The notes: a model not told the origin generated them from the letters alone. A stretch of DNA of 17,787 nucleotides from an uncultured Erysipelotrichaceae bacterium (GCA_900314345.1 OMUX01000210.1:1-17787); one strand, 5' to 3'. Counted from the first letter of the stretch, positions 5,243 through 14,056 are shown. Program-made: numbers and translations.

Positions 5243-8200
5243 ATGAAGACAAAGCATACAGCAGTAACAAAATTCATCAGTACAGCAGCTGCTGTCTCAC
5301 TGGTGCTCACACTTCCTTCATCCATGGTCTGGGCAGAAGGAAATGACAACAATACCAGCGGAACAACAGACAGCACGAATACAAATGATACAAGCTCCCT
5401 GATCAGGACAAAGGATGAAAGCGATGGCAAGGAGGAAACGGTATACATCATCACCGATGCCTCCGGAAAAACACAGAAGACCATTGTCAGCGATCGTCTG
5501 AAAAATATCTCCGGTGCTTCCTCCATCAAGGATTCCTCTGATCTTTCTGACATTGAGAATGTCAACGGGGATGAGGATTACACACAGAATTCTGATGGAA
5601 CCATCACATGGAATGCCGAAGGCAAGGATATCTACTATCAGGGCACCACAGCACAGACTGCTCCGGTTGCCGTGGCTGTTTCCTACAAGCTGGACGGCAA
5701 GGATATCAGTGCTGAGGATCTTGCCGGAAAGAGCGGTCATGTGATCATCCGCTTTGACTACACGAACAATGCAGAGAAGACTGTAGAGATCAATGGAAAG
5801 AACAGAACGGTCAAGGTTCCGTTTGCCATGATCTCCGGTGTGATTCTTCCGCAGGATAACTTCTCCAATGTGAAGGTCACAAACGGAAAGGTCATGTCGG
5901 AAGGCAAGAACAACATTGTCATGGGCATGGCATTCCCGGGACTGAAGGAAAGCCTGGATCTGGAAGATGATGCGGATCTCAAGGACAGAATCGGTGATGT
6001 GGAGATCCCTGAATATGTGGAGATTGAAGCAGATGCCACGGACTTCAAGCTGGAAGAGACCATGACGGTTGCCAGCGCAGAGCTGCTGTCTTCCGTTGAT
6101 GCGGACATTGATACCTCTGATATTCAGAATGATCTGAACAGACTGCAGGATGGTGCAGATGATCTTCTGCAGGGAACCAAGGATCTCAAGGATGGCACAG
6201 AGAAACTGAAGAACGGTGCCAATGATCTCTCTGACGGTGCTTCCACACTGAAGAACGGTACAGGTGATCTCCTTGATGGAGCGAACAAGCTCAATGACGG
6301 GGCAGTGACACTGGCCAATGGCTTGACAACATTCGACAGTACATTGAAGTCTTCACTGGCTGATACACAGAAGAAGCTGACAAGTGACACAGCAAAGGCT
6401 GAAGCAGACAAGAATCAGATTGTAAAGGTTCTGGCTTCCACAGGATTGATCACTGTGAAGAATGACGGAAGCTATGAAGTGGATCAGCAGAAGGCGGCCA
6501 TGCTTTCTGAGATGGGTGCCATTGCCAAGGATCCTGCCACACTGCAGGCACTTGCCCAGGCTGGCATCATTACCATCAAGGATGGTCAGATCGCATCCAT
6601 CAATCAGGACAGGATCAACAGTTTGATGAAGCTTTCTTCCATGGCTTCAGATACAAAGATCATGACAGCGCTGGCCCAGGCAGGAATCATCCAGGTGGAC
6701 AAGGACGGCAACATCACGGCAGTGGATCAGAAAAAGGCAGAATCCATCTCTGCACTTGCACCGCTGGCCAGCGATCCGGCAGCCCTTGCGGCTCTGGCAA
6801 AGTCCGGGATTGTGACTGTGGATGAAAAAGGAAATATGACCGGCATCAACGCAGCACAGCTTTCCAATATTGAGAAGCTGGCTCCGCTTGCACAGAACAT
6901 GGAAGCCATGACTGCACTTGCACAGTCCGGCATCATTACGCTGAATCAGGATAAAACGATCAAGGAAGTGAATGAGACACAGCTGTCCAATATTGCAAAG
7001 CTTGCACCATTGGCATCTGATCCGGATGCTATGGCAGCTCTTGCACAGTCCGGTATTGTCACTGTTGATGAAAAGGGCAGGATCACTGGTGTGAATGCCG
7101 CGCAGCTGAAGAACATTGAAAAGCTTGCTCCGCTTGCACAGGACAAGGCAGCGCTGGGTGCCCTTGTACAGGCAGGCATCATCAGTGTGGATCAGAACGG
7201 GAATATTACAGGGGTCAATGCAGCACAGCTTGCAAACCTGGAGAAGCTTTCCGCTCTGGCTGGTGATCAGACTGCTCTGTCCGCATTGATCTCTGCAGGC
7301 ATCATTACCGTAGATGAAAAGGGCAGTATCACAGCTGTCGCCACAGACAGAATCAAGGCTCTGACCCAGTATGCGCCTCTTCTGAACAACACAGAAGTCA
7401 TGACAATGATCAGCAGTCTTGGACTGATCAACGCGGATGGTTCAGTGAATCAGGATAAAGTGAACCTCTACAATTCCCTGCTTCCGGTTCTCAATGATCC
7501 GAATGTACAGGCTATGATTGCGAACGGCCAGTTCACAGCAGATAAAATCAATGCAATGAAGACAGCTGCTGAAGGCATGCAGAGCTTCATGGCTGCCCTG
7601 AATCAGAATCTTCCTGGAAAAGGATACGTCACTGTCGGTGCTGATGGAAAGACACATGCATTGAACGCTCAGCAGATCATCCAGGATCTGGCAATGTACC
7701 AGGCAATGTCTGCACAGGCACAAGGCTCTGCAGGTACTGCAGAAGAGACAGCAGATTCTGAAACAGTACCTGCGAAGGCTGCTGAGACCTCTGAATGGGA
7801 AGATGAAGATGCAGAGCCGGCTGAAGCAGAAGCGACAGCTGCTGAAGAAACAGCTGACAATACCGAAGAGGTTGCAGAAACTGAAGCAGTGAAGACCTAT
7901 ACCCAGGAAGAACTGGATCAGAAGATTGCTGAAGCAGTGGAACAGGCAAAGGCTGAACAGGCTGCTGAGGATAAGAATGCAGTTGATACAGAGAGTGCAA
8001 GCTATCTTGCTGGTGTGGAAGCCGGAAAGAGTGCACAGGCTGAAGCAGACAAGGCAAGCGTTGACTATGAAAGTGCAAGCTATGCACAGGGCCTGACAGA
8101 TGGTGCGGCAAGCGTCCAGGCTGCTCCAGCAGAGAATCAGGCACCTGCGGAAGAAACACAGCCGCAGGAAGCAGAACCGGCTGCACCTGTTGATGGTGAT

Positions 8201-8749
8201 CTGACAGCTTCTGCCTTCAACAGCAACGGTGTCGTCAATGCCGGTGCCCTCAGCGAAGAGACAGCACAGACAACAATGACACCGGAGCAGATCAAGGCAC
8301 TTCTGGAACAGTTCATTAATGACTATGGGCAGGCTGCCGGAGATACCGGGGCAGTACAGGCACTGCAGACAATCCTGGACAATGAGGACTACAAGAAGCT
8401 GATTGCGGCAGGAGCACAGCTGACCGATGGTACTTCACAGCTCAAGGATGGTGCTGAGAAGCTGAACAATGGTGCCGGGAATCTGTATGACGGAACCGTT
8501 GAACTGAAGAACGGTGCTGTTGAACTGGATGATGGTGCACAGAAGCTGATGGATGGCATGCAGGAGTTCTATGATGAAGGGATTGCAAAGCTGATGGATG
8601 TGTTCGGCGACAACCTTACGGATGTTCTGGACCGTATGCAGGCAGTGGCTGATGCCGGTGCAGAGTACACGAACTTCTCCGGTGCTCTGTCTGATGAAGA
8701 CCAGAACAATACCGTGAGATTCATCATCAAGACTGCGGCAGTGAAGTGA
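5243..8749 (+). CDS. Large secreted Leu-x-x-Gly heptad protein with 41-residue tandem repeats
   Basis: About 1168 residues. The signal peptide is residues 1-31 (basic MKTKH, hydrophobic core, cut after SSMVWA). A conserved domain follows (about 55-300; landmarks EETVYIITDASGKTQKTIVS, DIYYQGT, LAGKSGHVIIRFDY), which I recall from proteins encoded next to MMPL exporters in gut Bacillota. Nine LxDGAxx-type heptads (301-363) come next, resembling the X-X-X-Leu-X-X-Gly repeats of YhgE/Pip and EsaA/YueB proteins. A tandem array occupies about 390-790, followed by a Glu/Ala-rich linker (about 832-980), seven more heptads (1060-1108) and a short end NNTVRFIIKTAAVK. No membrane helix other than the signal peptide and no LPxTG anchor is visible. 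The ATG at 5243 is preferred: AAAGGA ends at 5230, which leaves 12 bp, whereas the ATG at 5231 would directly abut it. Function is unknown; an extracellular partner of the exporter is inferred. Confidence 0.85.
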   Translation: MKTKHTAVTKFISTAAAVSLVLTLPSSMVWAEGNDNNTSGTTDSTNTNDTSSLIRTKDESDGKEETVYIITDASGKTQKTIVSDRLKNISGASSIKDSSDLSDIENVNGDEDYTQNSDGTITWNAEGKDIYYQGTTAQTAPVAVAVSYKLDGKDISAEDLAGKSGHVIIRFDYTNNAEKTVEINGKNRTVKVPFAMISGVILPQDNFSNVKVTNGKVMSEGKNNIVMGMAFPGLKESLDLEDDADLKDRIGDVEIPEYVEIEADATDFKLEETMTVASAELLSSVDADIDTSDIQNDLNRLQDGADDLLQGTKDLKDGTEKLKNGANDLSDGASTLKNGTGDLLDGANKLNDGAVTLANGLTTFDSTLKSSLADTQKKLTSDTAKAEADKNQIVKVLASTGLITVKNDGSYEVDQQKAAMLSEMGAIAKDPATLQALAQAGIITIKDGQIASINQDRINSLMKLSSMASDTKIMTALAQAGIIQVDKDGNITAVDQKKAESISALAPLASDPAALAALAKSGIVTVDEKGNMTGINAAQLSNIEKLAPLAQNMEAMTALAQSGIITLNQDKTIKEVNETQLSNIAKLAPLASDPDAMAALAQSGIVTVDEKGRITGVNAAQLKNIEKLAPLAQDKAALGALVQAGIISVDQNGNITGVNAAQLANLEKLSALAGDQTALSALISAGIITVDEKGSITAVATDRIKALTQYAPLLNNTEVMTMISSLGLINADGSVNQDKVNLYNSLLPVLNDPNVQAMIANGQFTADKINAMKTAAEGMQSFMAALNQNLPGKGYVTVGADGKTHALNAQQIIQDLAMYQAMSAQAQGSAGTAEETADSETVPAKAAETSEWEDEDAEPAEAEATAAEETADNTEEVAETEAVKTYTQEELDQKIAEAVEQAKAEQAAEDKNAVDTESASYLAGVEAGKSAQAEADKASVDYESASYAQGLTDGAASVQAAPAENQAPAEETQPQEAEPAAPVDGDLTASAFNSNGVVNAGALSEETAQTTMTPEQIKALLEQFINDYGQAAGDTGAVQALQTILDNEDYKKLIAAGAQLTDGTSQLKDGAEKLNNGAGNLYDGTVELKNGAVELDDGAQKLMDGMQEFYDEGIAKLMDVFGDNLTDVLDRMQAVADAGAEYTNFSGALSDEDQNNTVRFIIKTAAVK
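6143..6331 (+). repeat. Heptad block 1: nine Leu-x-x-Gly heptads
   Basis: Nine consecutive 21-bp units encode LQDGADD, LLQGTKD, LKDGTEK, LKNGAND, LSDGAST, LKNGTGD, LLDGANK, LNDGAVT, LANGLTT with no break in phase. This is the extended helical/coiled pattern known from YhgE/Pip and YueB/EsaA ectodomains. Confidence 0.9.
6509..7366 (+). repeat. Seven 40-41-residue tandem repeats in the secreted protein
   Basis: Units start at 6509 (40 aa), then 6629, 6752, 6875, 6998, 7121 and 7244 (41 aa each, 123 bp). Rough consensus is KLAPLASDPxALxALAQ, then SGIITVDEKGNITGVN, then AAQLSNIE. It reads as helix, beta-hairpin, helix. Degenerate partial units flank the array at about 6419-6508 (VLASTGLITVKNDGSYEVD) and 7367-7570 (YAPLLNNTEVM, then LLPVLNDPNVQAMI). 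At DNA level the copies differ at many third codon positions, so the array is old. I do not recognise the repeat family. Confidence 0.85.
7982..8122 (+). repeat. Two VDxESASY direct repeats in the acidic linker
   Basis: VDTESASYLAGVEAGKSA begins at 7982 and VDYESASYAQGLTDGAAS at 8060, giving a 26-residue period. The core AGTGCAAGCTAT is identical at DNA level in both. They lie inside the Glu/Ala-rich linker between the tandem array and the second heptad block. Confidence 0.7.
8420..8566 (+). repeat. Heptad block 2: seven Leu-x-x-Gly heptads
   Basis: LTDGTSQ, LKDGAEK, LNNGAGN, LYDGTVE, LKNGAVE, LDDGAQK, LMDGMQE in continuous phase. Same motif as block 1 but about 700 residues further on, so the intervening region looks like an insertion between two arms of one long rod. 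Confidence 0.9.
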
Positions 8750-8760
8750 AACATGGGATG

Positions 8761-8796
8761 AAAAAGGGAATCTTTGCAAAAAGTTTCCCTTTTTTC
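8761..8796 (+). terminator. Rho-independent terminator of the exporter operon
   Basis: AAAAGGGAA-t-CTTT, loop GCAA, AAAG-t-TTCCC then TTTTTT. Stable stem with a clear U-tract 11 bp after the secreted protein's stop. Confidence 0.9.
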
Positions 8797-8851
8797 CTGC
8801 CTTTGGTAGGATGTTTTGAAACTTCGGCAAAGAAAGCGGTTTCTGCCTTCC

Positions 8852-8857
8852 TATAAT
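8852..8857 (+). promoter_or_regulatory. Candidate -10 of the EAL gene
   Basis: Perfect TATAAT 23 bp before the start codon. TTGAAA at 8816-8821 is 30 bp away, too far to pair as a -35, so the promoter is assigned on the -10 alone. Confidence 0.45.
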
Positions 8858-8880
8858 CTAGGATATAGCAAGGGGAAGAC

Positions 8881-10773
8881 ATGTACGGTTTTCATATTTC
8901 CTTTGACATTGCGGCGTTCCTGATCTGCTTTGTTTGCCTGGTATATTGTCACACCTATCTGACAATCACCTCGGACCGGAGCAGATATTTCCGCTGGATG
9001 CTTGGCGATACGATGATCTGTGCTGTTACGAACATCATCTGCAACAGCATCAGTGATATCCCGCTGCCGGCTTATTTCGGCATGCTTGAGGGAATCTCCG
9101 CTGTGTACTTCCTGTCGCACAATCTGCTTGGATATCTGTTCCTGCGGTATGTCATTGAGATCAATGATGTACGTGAAAACATCAAGAAGAAGATGCTTGC
9201 GGGGATGTATGTAATGCTTGCCTTCATGGAAGCCCTGATCCTTCTGAATCCGTTTACTCATGTTTCCTATGCATATGTCAACGGTGTCTATGAGCGCAGG
9301 ATCGGGCTGACCATCATCTATGTGATCAATGCCGTATTCCTTGGCCTTGCCTTGTTCACCTACATCAGAAAGCGCAAGGCTTTGACAAAGCAGATGTCCT
9401 GGTGGATGTCATTCATGCTTGTCATCGGCATGGCAGCGCTTGTCATTCAGATGGTATGGCCGAACTTCTCTGTTGAGCTGCTTGGTGAATCCACCGCCTT
9501 CCTTGGTGCATTGCTTGTCATGGAAGTGGGTTCGCAGGATATTGATCCCTTTACCGGTCTGAGGGCACAGAAGTCATTTGAAAGCAGGACAAAGCATTTC
9601 GTCTCTGCCGGATCGGAAGTGCTTTTGACTGTGATCCGTCTGGACGGCTTGAGTGCAATGCGCAATGCGATGCCGTTAAGAAACTACAATGATGTGGTTT
9701 CTGATTTTGCCACGGTGCTGGAGCGTGTGAACAATGAGGATGAAGTCTTCCGGTATTCCTCTGACACATTCTGTACCTATCTGAAGAAGGGAGCGAAGGT
9801 CAGCTGGGAGAGATACCGTGAGGAAGTGACCAAGCTTCTCAGGCGCATCTCTTCCTCTTCCGCCACCGGCAGCTTCCTGGATTTCCATGTATCCTTTGCC
9901 AAGGTTCCTGAAGATCTCAGAACGGAACAGGAGGTCATGGCGGTTGTCACAAGAATCCTGCCGCGCAGCAGCCATGGCCTGAACATCTATGATTCGAAGG
10001 ATCTGCAGTACATCCATGAAAGCATGTTCATCCAGAATGAGATTGTAAAGGCACTGAAGGAAAACAGATTCACCGTATATTATCAGCCGATTGTTGACTG
10101 TCGTACAGGCAAGGCTGTTTCTGCAGAGGCACTTGTGAGAATGAAACGGAAGGATGGTTCTCTGGTGCCGCCGGTAAAGTTCATTCCGGTTGCGGAAGAA
10201 AGCGGGCTGATCAACGACATTGATGAGTTCGTGCTCTCTGATGTGTGCCGGCTGTTCTCTGAACACAAGGTGGATATTCCTTATATTGAACTGAATGTAT
10301 CAGCTTTCCATATCTCCGCACCGGATCTGCATAATACGTACATGAATACGCTGAAGAAGTATGATGTGCCTGCTTCAAAGGTCAATCTTGAGATCACGGA
10401 GACAGGCGACATCACCAGCCGCATGACGAAGTTCATGAACCTCATGATCAACAACGGCTTCCGCTTCTCACTGGATGACTACGGCACGGGATACAGCGGT
10501 CTGCAGAGACTGCTGGTGCAGCCGTTCACCAACATCAAGTTTGACAAGTCCCTGCTGGATCATGCCAAGGACAATGATCAGAACAGACTCCTGTATGAAG
10601 CTTCCATCAAGACTGTGCAGAACATGGGCTTTGAGGTGATCCAGGAAGGTGTGGAAACAAAGGAACAGAAGGATTACGTGGAGTCTCTGGGATGCCATCT
10701 GATCCAGGGATACTATTATGCAAAGCCGATGCCTGTGGATCAGTTCCTGGAATACATTGCAGTGAATGCATGA
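8881..10773 (+). CDS. Membrane-bound EAL phosphodiesterase with degenerate GGDEF domain
   Basis: 630 residues. The N-terminal 215 form about six to seven membrane helices, an input module like the 7TM region of some sensor kinases. Residues 222-375 are a GGDEF fold (starts DPFTGLRAQKSF) whose signature is replaced by RYSSDTF (S293-F297), so diguanylate cyclase activity is not expected. Residues about 381-628 are an EAL domain with the catalytic set apparently complete: EAL at 416-418, ELNVSA (Asn), LEITETG (Glu), SLDDYGTGYS (Asp-Asp), IKFDKSLL (Lys), QEGVET (Glu) and IQGYYYAKPM (Gln). It should hydrolyse cyclic-di-GMP at the membrane, with the dead GGDEF perhaps sensing GTP. AGGGGAAG (8871-8878) fixes the start. 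Single-gene unit bounded by terminators. The membrane signal it senses is unknown. Confidence 0.9.
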   Translation: MYGFHISFDIAAFLICFVCLVYCHTYLTITSDRSRYFRWMLGDTMICAVTNIICNSISDIPLPAYFGMLEGISAVYFLSHNLLGYLFLRYVIEINDVRENIKKKMLAGMYVMLAFMEALILLNPFTHVSYAYVNGVYERRIGLTIIYVINAVFLGLALFTYIRKRKALTKQMSWWMSFMLVIGMAALVIQMVWPNFSVELLGESTAFLGALLVMEVGSQDIDPFTGLRAQKSFESRTKHFVSAGSEVLLTVIRLDGLSAMRNAMPLRNYNDVVSDFATVLERVNNEDEVFRYSSDTFCTYLKKGAKVSWERYREEVTKLLRRISSSSATGSFLDFHVSFAKVPEDLRTEQEVMAVVTRILPRSSHGLNIYDSKDLQYIHESMFIQNEIVKALKENRFTVYYQPIVDCRTGKAVSAEALVRMKRKDGSLVPPVKFIPVAEESGLINDIDEFVLSDVCRLFSEHKVDIPYIELNVSAFHISAPDLHNTYMNTLKKYDVPASKVNLEITETGDITSRMTKFMNLMINNGFRFSLDDYGTGYSGLQRLLVQPFTNIKFDKSLLDHAKDNDQNRLLYEASIKTVQNMGFEVIQEGVETKEQKDYVESLGCHLIQGYYYAKPMPVDQFLEYIAVNA

Positions 10774-10804
10774 AAAAAGCGGAACTTTGTGAATTCCGCT
10801 TTTC
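10774..10804. terminator. Bidirectional terminator between EAL and SNF2 genes
   Basis: AAAAGCGGAA, loop of 7-8 bases, TTCCGCTTTT, flanked by A and T runs on both sides. It lies between two convergent stop codons (10773 and 10813) and would work for both strands. Confidence 0.88.
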
Positions 10805-10812
10805 TGCTGGCT

Positions 10813-13800
10813 TCAGAGAATGTCGAGCAGCTGCTGTCTGGAGATGGCAGAAGAGGCAAGCTCATCACCGGAGAGAATGTTGTCTGCCAGCTTGTTCTTT
10901 CCTTCCTGCAGCTTGAGGATGCGTTCCTCCACGGTTTCCTTGGTAATCAGACGGTAGACACTGACCGGCTTGTCCTGGCCGATGCGGTGTGCTCTGTCGC
11001 TTGCCTGGTCTTCCACAGCGGTGTTCCACCACGGATCATAGTGGATGACGATGTCTGCGGCAGTGAGGTTGAGACCGGTGCCGCCTGCCTTGAGGGAGAT
11101 CAGGAACACCGGGGTGAAATCATCCTGGAAGGCATTGACCAGCTTCTGTCTGTTTTCCTTGGAAGTCTTTCCTTCCAGAAGGTAGTATTCAATTCCTGCT
11201 TCCTTCAGCCTTCTGGAAAGTTCATACAGCATGGAGGTGAAGGAAGAGAACAGCAGTACCTTGTGTCCTTCCTGCACGGCTCTCTGGATCAGTTCCAGAC
11301 AGAGTTCCTTCTTTGCGCTGTTTCCTTTGTAGTCATCATAGATGAGTGATGGATCACAGCAGATCTGTCGCAGCCTTGTGAGTTCGGCAAGGACTTCAAA
11401 CCTGGCCTGGCGGAACTGGTCATCGGACTGCTGTGCAAGCATGATCTTGAGACGCTGCACGCGTGCTTCATACAGTTCCTTCTGCTCACCTTCCAGCGGT
11501 GCAAAGTAGACTTCCTCCAGCTTGGGCGGAAGATCCTTGAGGACATCCTGCTTGCGTCTTCTGAGAATGAACGGAGCAATCATGGCGCGCAGTCTTGCCT
11601 GGGCATCCTTGTCCTGGGATTTCACAATCGGTGTTTCAAAGGTCTGCTTGAAATGGGTATAGCCATACAGGAAGCCGGGCATGAGGTAATCAAAGATGCT
11701 CCAGAGCTCGGAGAGTCTGTTTTCAATCGGTGTTCCGGTCAGGGCAATGCGGAAGCCTGCATTGATTTCCTTGACGGCCTGGGCTGCCAGGGTGGCGGCG
11801 TTCTTGATGTACTGTGCTTCATCAATGACCTGCACTGTAAAGTGCATGTTCTTATAGGCATCAATGTCGCGCTTGATGGCATCGTAGCTTGTCACAAGCA
11901 CATCCTGTCTGCCGCTGGTCAGGATCCGTTCTTCACGCTCTGAAGCAGAGCCGGTGATCATGCATACATGAATTCCCGGGGAGAACTTCTGGAATTCATT
12001 GTTCCAGTTATAGACAAGGGATGCCGGGCATACGATGAGGCAGCGTTCCCGCTTCGGCAAGGACTGGATCAATGCAATTGTCTGCAGTGATTTTCCAAGA
12101 CCCATCTCATCGGCAAGCAATGCACCAAAGCCGTTTTCCTGCAGGGTTCTGAGCCAGCGGTATCCGTCCTTCTGGTAAGGACGCAGGATATCCTTCAGTG
12201 ATTCCGGGATGTCATAGTCCGCATCCTCGATATGCTTCACATTGTGGACAAGCTTTGTGAAGTACTCATCCCTGTCCATGAGAATATCAGCGTCTTCTGC
12301 GGATTCATCCAGATACATGGCACGGTACTTCGGAAGACTGAACTCACCCTTGCGGATGTCCTTTGCACTGACATTGAGGTCATTGGCCATCTTTGCCATA
12401 TTTTCAGCCATGGCATCATCCACTGTGACAAAGGATCCGTTCTTCAGGCGGTAGTACCGCTTCTTTGGGGAATAGCGGGACATGATCTCCGCCAGATCAT
12501 CCAGTGTTCTCTGGTCAGTGTTGAGGTGCAGCTGAAGCAGGTCATGGTTCACACTGACACCGAAGCTGAAGGTGCCCATGGAGTGTACGGTCAGCTTCTT
12601 CAGGGCATCGGAGATGTATATCTTTGCCTTCTTCTGGATATCGGGTATGGACTGCGTCAGGAACTTGTAGAGGTCATCGTCGCTGCCCTGCAGCACCATC
12701 CTGGAGTCCGCCTGGGAGAAGGAATTGAACAGGGAGGAGAAATACGAAACCATATGCTTTTCCACTGCTTCGTTGCGCTGATCCAGCTCCTTGTTTTCAT
12801 CCTTCGGGTCATAGAGATTGTATTTCCTGTCTCCGTATACGGAATACAGAGCACCGTTGATGATGTCTGCCTGGGGCAGGTCAAGATAGACCTCAAACAC
12901 AGCCTTCGGGGGCATGTATTTTTCAGGAAGGTAGCCTTCCGTCTTTACTTCTCCATGCTCTGCAAGCAGCGGGTATACCGTCTGGGTGAATTTCTTCAGA
13001 TCCTTTTCATCAATATGAACCCTTTCTTCCTCCACATGCTCGAGCAGGGAGAGGAAGCGTCTGCTTTGATCATCAGCCAGGCTGATGGGGAAGATGACAT
13101 TGTCCTGACGACGGAAGAACCAGACAGCCTTGGAACCATTGACATGCATGAGGGACGGCATGGTCATTTCCATGCCGTACTTGTCCGGTTTGATGGAAAA
13201 GGAAAGCTTCTGCGGTTCCCTGACCACCTTCATTGATGTTTCACCGCCGGAATTCAGGATGACCGGATTGTCCTGCAGGGCATCCATGAACTCATCCACC
13301 CAGATGCTGCTCAGGGTCAGTTCTTTGTAGAAGCCGCCGTTATATGTGCTTGTGGCATCATAATAGTAGCCTCCGCCTCCTTCAGCGGCCTTGCCAAGGC
13401 GCTGCAGGAAGCGGACCATCGGCTGCCAGGACGGCATAAAGGAACTGATCTCCGGAATGAAGGAAAGGTTCTTGCCATAGCTGATCGTGCGGTGTTCTTC
13501 CATGGCATTCATCAGATCATTGACACTTTTCAGCTGATAGGCACGCAGTCCTTTTCTTCCGATCTTGAACGTGGCGGTCATGGAATCACTGTCCGTGATG
13601 ATTAAGTGCGGCTCCAGGAAGATGTCTCCCTTGCCTGTATTCTCAGGTTCCATACTGCTGTCCATGAACTGCATGAGACTGTCGGTTGTGGAATGGATAT
13701 CAGGCAGGCCGAGCTTTCCGGCATCTCTTTCCCGGATGTAGAAAATCAAAGCAGCTATGGTATGTGCACACTGTCCGCGGTAGATGAGGAATTCCATGCA

Positions 13801-14019
13801 GTCGCAGCGTACATTGATGTTGCCGGTCTTTTCATTGATGACGCATGAGGTTTCCACTTCGCTTCCATAGCGGCTGAAGTATACCGTGAATGTGACGGAG
13901 GGATAATCATCCGCATCCACATCATAGGTGATCTTCGTGTTCCTGTTTGAAAGAAGCCGGAGTCCTGCGGCATAGCGTTCAGGCCTGACCATCTGTTTCA
14001 GTGAATTCTCCGTAATCAT
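10813..14019 (-). CDS. SWIM zinc-finger SNF2-family helicase/ATPase
   Basis: 1068 residues. A SWIM zinc-binding motif lies near the N terminus (C72-D-C74 ... C84-A-H86), followed by a large bacterial SNF2-associated region. The two-lobed SNF2 motor carries Walker A DEMGLGKS (K643), DEAQ (733-736), motif III TGTPIENRLSELWSIFDYL, motif V SLKAGGTGLNL and motif VI DRAHRIGQ (1008-1015). The motor motifs appear intact, so ATP-driven translocation on double-stranded DNA is expected, probably in repair or in removing proteins from DNA. The ATG at 14019 is chosen over an ATG 30 codons upstream because AGGAGG (14031-14036) lies between them, 11 bp or less from the chosen start. It stands alone: no nuclease, methylase or other defence gene adjoins it, so a housekeeping role is more likely than a defence island. 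Confidence 0.92.
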   Translation of the reverse strand: MITENSLKQMVRPERYAAGLRLLSNRNTKITYDVDADDYPSVTFTVYFSRYGSEVETSCVINEKTGNINVRCDCMEFLIYRGQCAHTIAALIFYIRERDAGKLGLPDIHSTTDSLMQFMDSSMEPENTGKGDIFLEPHLIITDSDSMTATFKIGRKGLRAYQLKSVNDLMNAMEEHRTISYGKNLSFIPEISSFMPSWQPMVRFLQRLGKAAEGGGGYYYDATSTYNGGFYKELTLSSIWVDEFMDALQDNPVILNSGGETSMKVVREPQKLSFSIKPDKYGMEMTMPSLMHVNGSKAVWFFRRQDNVIFPISLADDQSRRFLSLLEHVEEERVHIDEKDLKKFTQTVYPLLAEHGEVKTEGYLPEKYMPPKAVFEVYLDLPQADIINGALYSVYGDRKYNLYDPKDENKELDQRNEAVEKHMVSYFSSLFNSFSQADSRMVLQGSDDDLYKFLTQSIPDIQKKAKIYISDALKKLTVHSMGTFSFGVSVNHDLLQLHLNTDQRTLDDLAEIMSRYSPKKRYYRLKNGSFVTVDDAMAENMAKMANDLNVSAKDIRKGEFSLPKYRAMYLDESAEDADILMDRDEYFTKLVHNVKHIEDADYDIPESLKDILRPYQKDGYRWLRTLQENGFGALLADEMGLGKSLQTIALIQSLPKRERCLIVCPASLVYNWNNEFQKFSPGIHVCMITGSASEREERILTSGRQDVLVTSYDAIKRDIDAYKNMHFTVQVIDEAQYIKNAATLAAQAVKEINAGFRIALTGTPIENRLSELWSIFDYLMPGFLYGYTHFKQTFETPIVKSQDKDAQARLRAMIAPFILRRRKQDVLKDLPPKLEEVYFAPLEGEQKELYEARVQRLKIMLAQQSDDQFRQARFEVLAELTRLRQICCDPSLIYDDYKGNSAKKELCLELIQRAVQEGHKVLLFSSFTSMLYELSRRLKEAGIEYYLLEGKTSKENRQKLVNAFQDDFTPVFLISLKAGGTGLNLTAADIVIHYDPWWNTAVEDQASDRAHRIGQDKPVSVYRLITKETVEERILKLQEGKNKLADNILSGDELASSAISRQQLLDIL

Positions 14020-14047
14020 GGTATGCCTGCCCTCCTTCTGAACCAAA

Positions 14048-14056
14048 ATTATAGCA
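14048..14056 (-). promoter_or_regulatory. Extended -10 promoter of the SNF2 gene
   Basis: TGCTATAAT on the minus strand: perfect -10 with TGn extension, 28 bp before the start codon and just upstream of AGGAGG. No strong -35. Confidence 0.65.

Noticed and set aside
6509..7366. CRISPR-like or non-coding direct repeats
   Set aside because: The 123-bp period is an exact multiple of three, similarity is at protein level with synonymous differences, and there are no conserved short repeats with unique spacers.
12232..13236. 334-codon open frame on the plus strand
   Set aside because: Lies wholly antisense to the conserved SNF2 helicase gene, has no ribosome site or recognisable motif, and its composition is that of a reverse-frame shadow.
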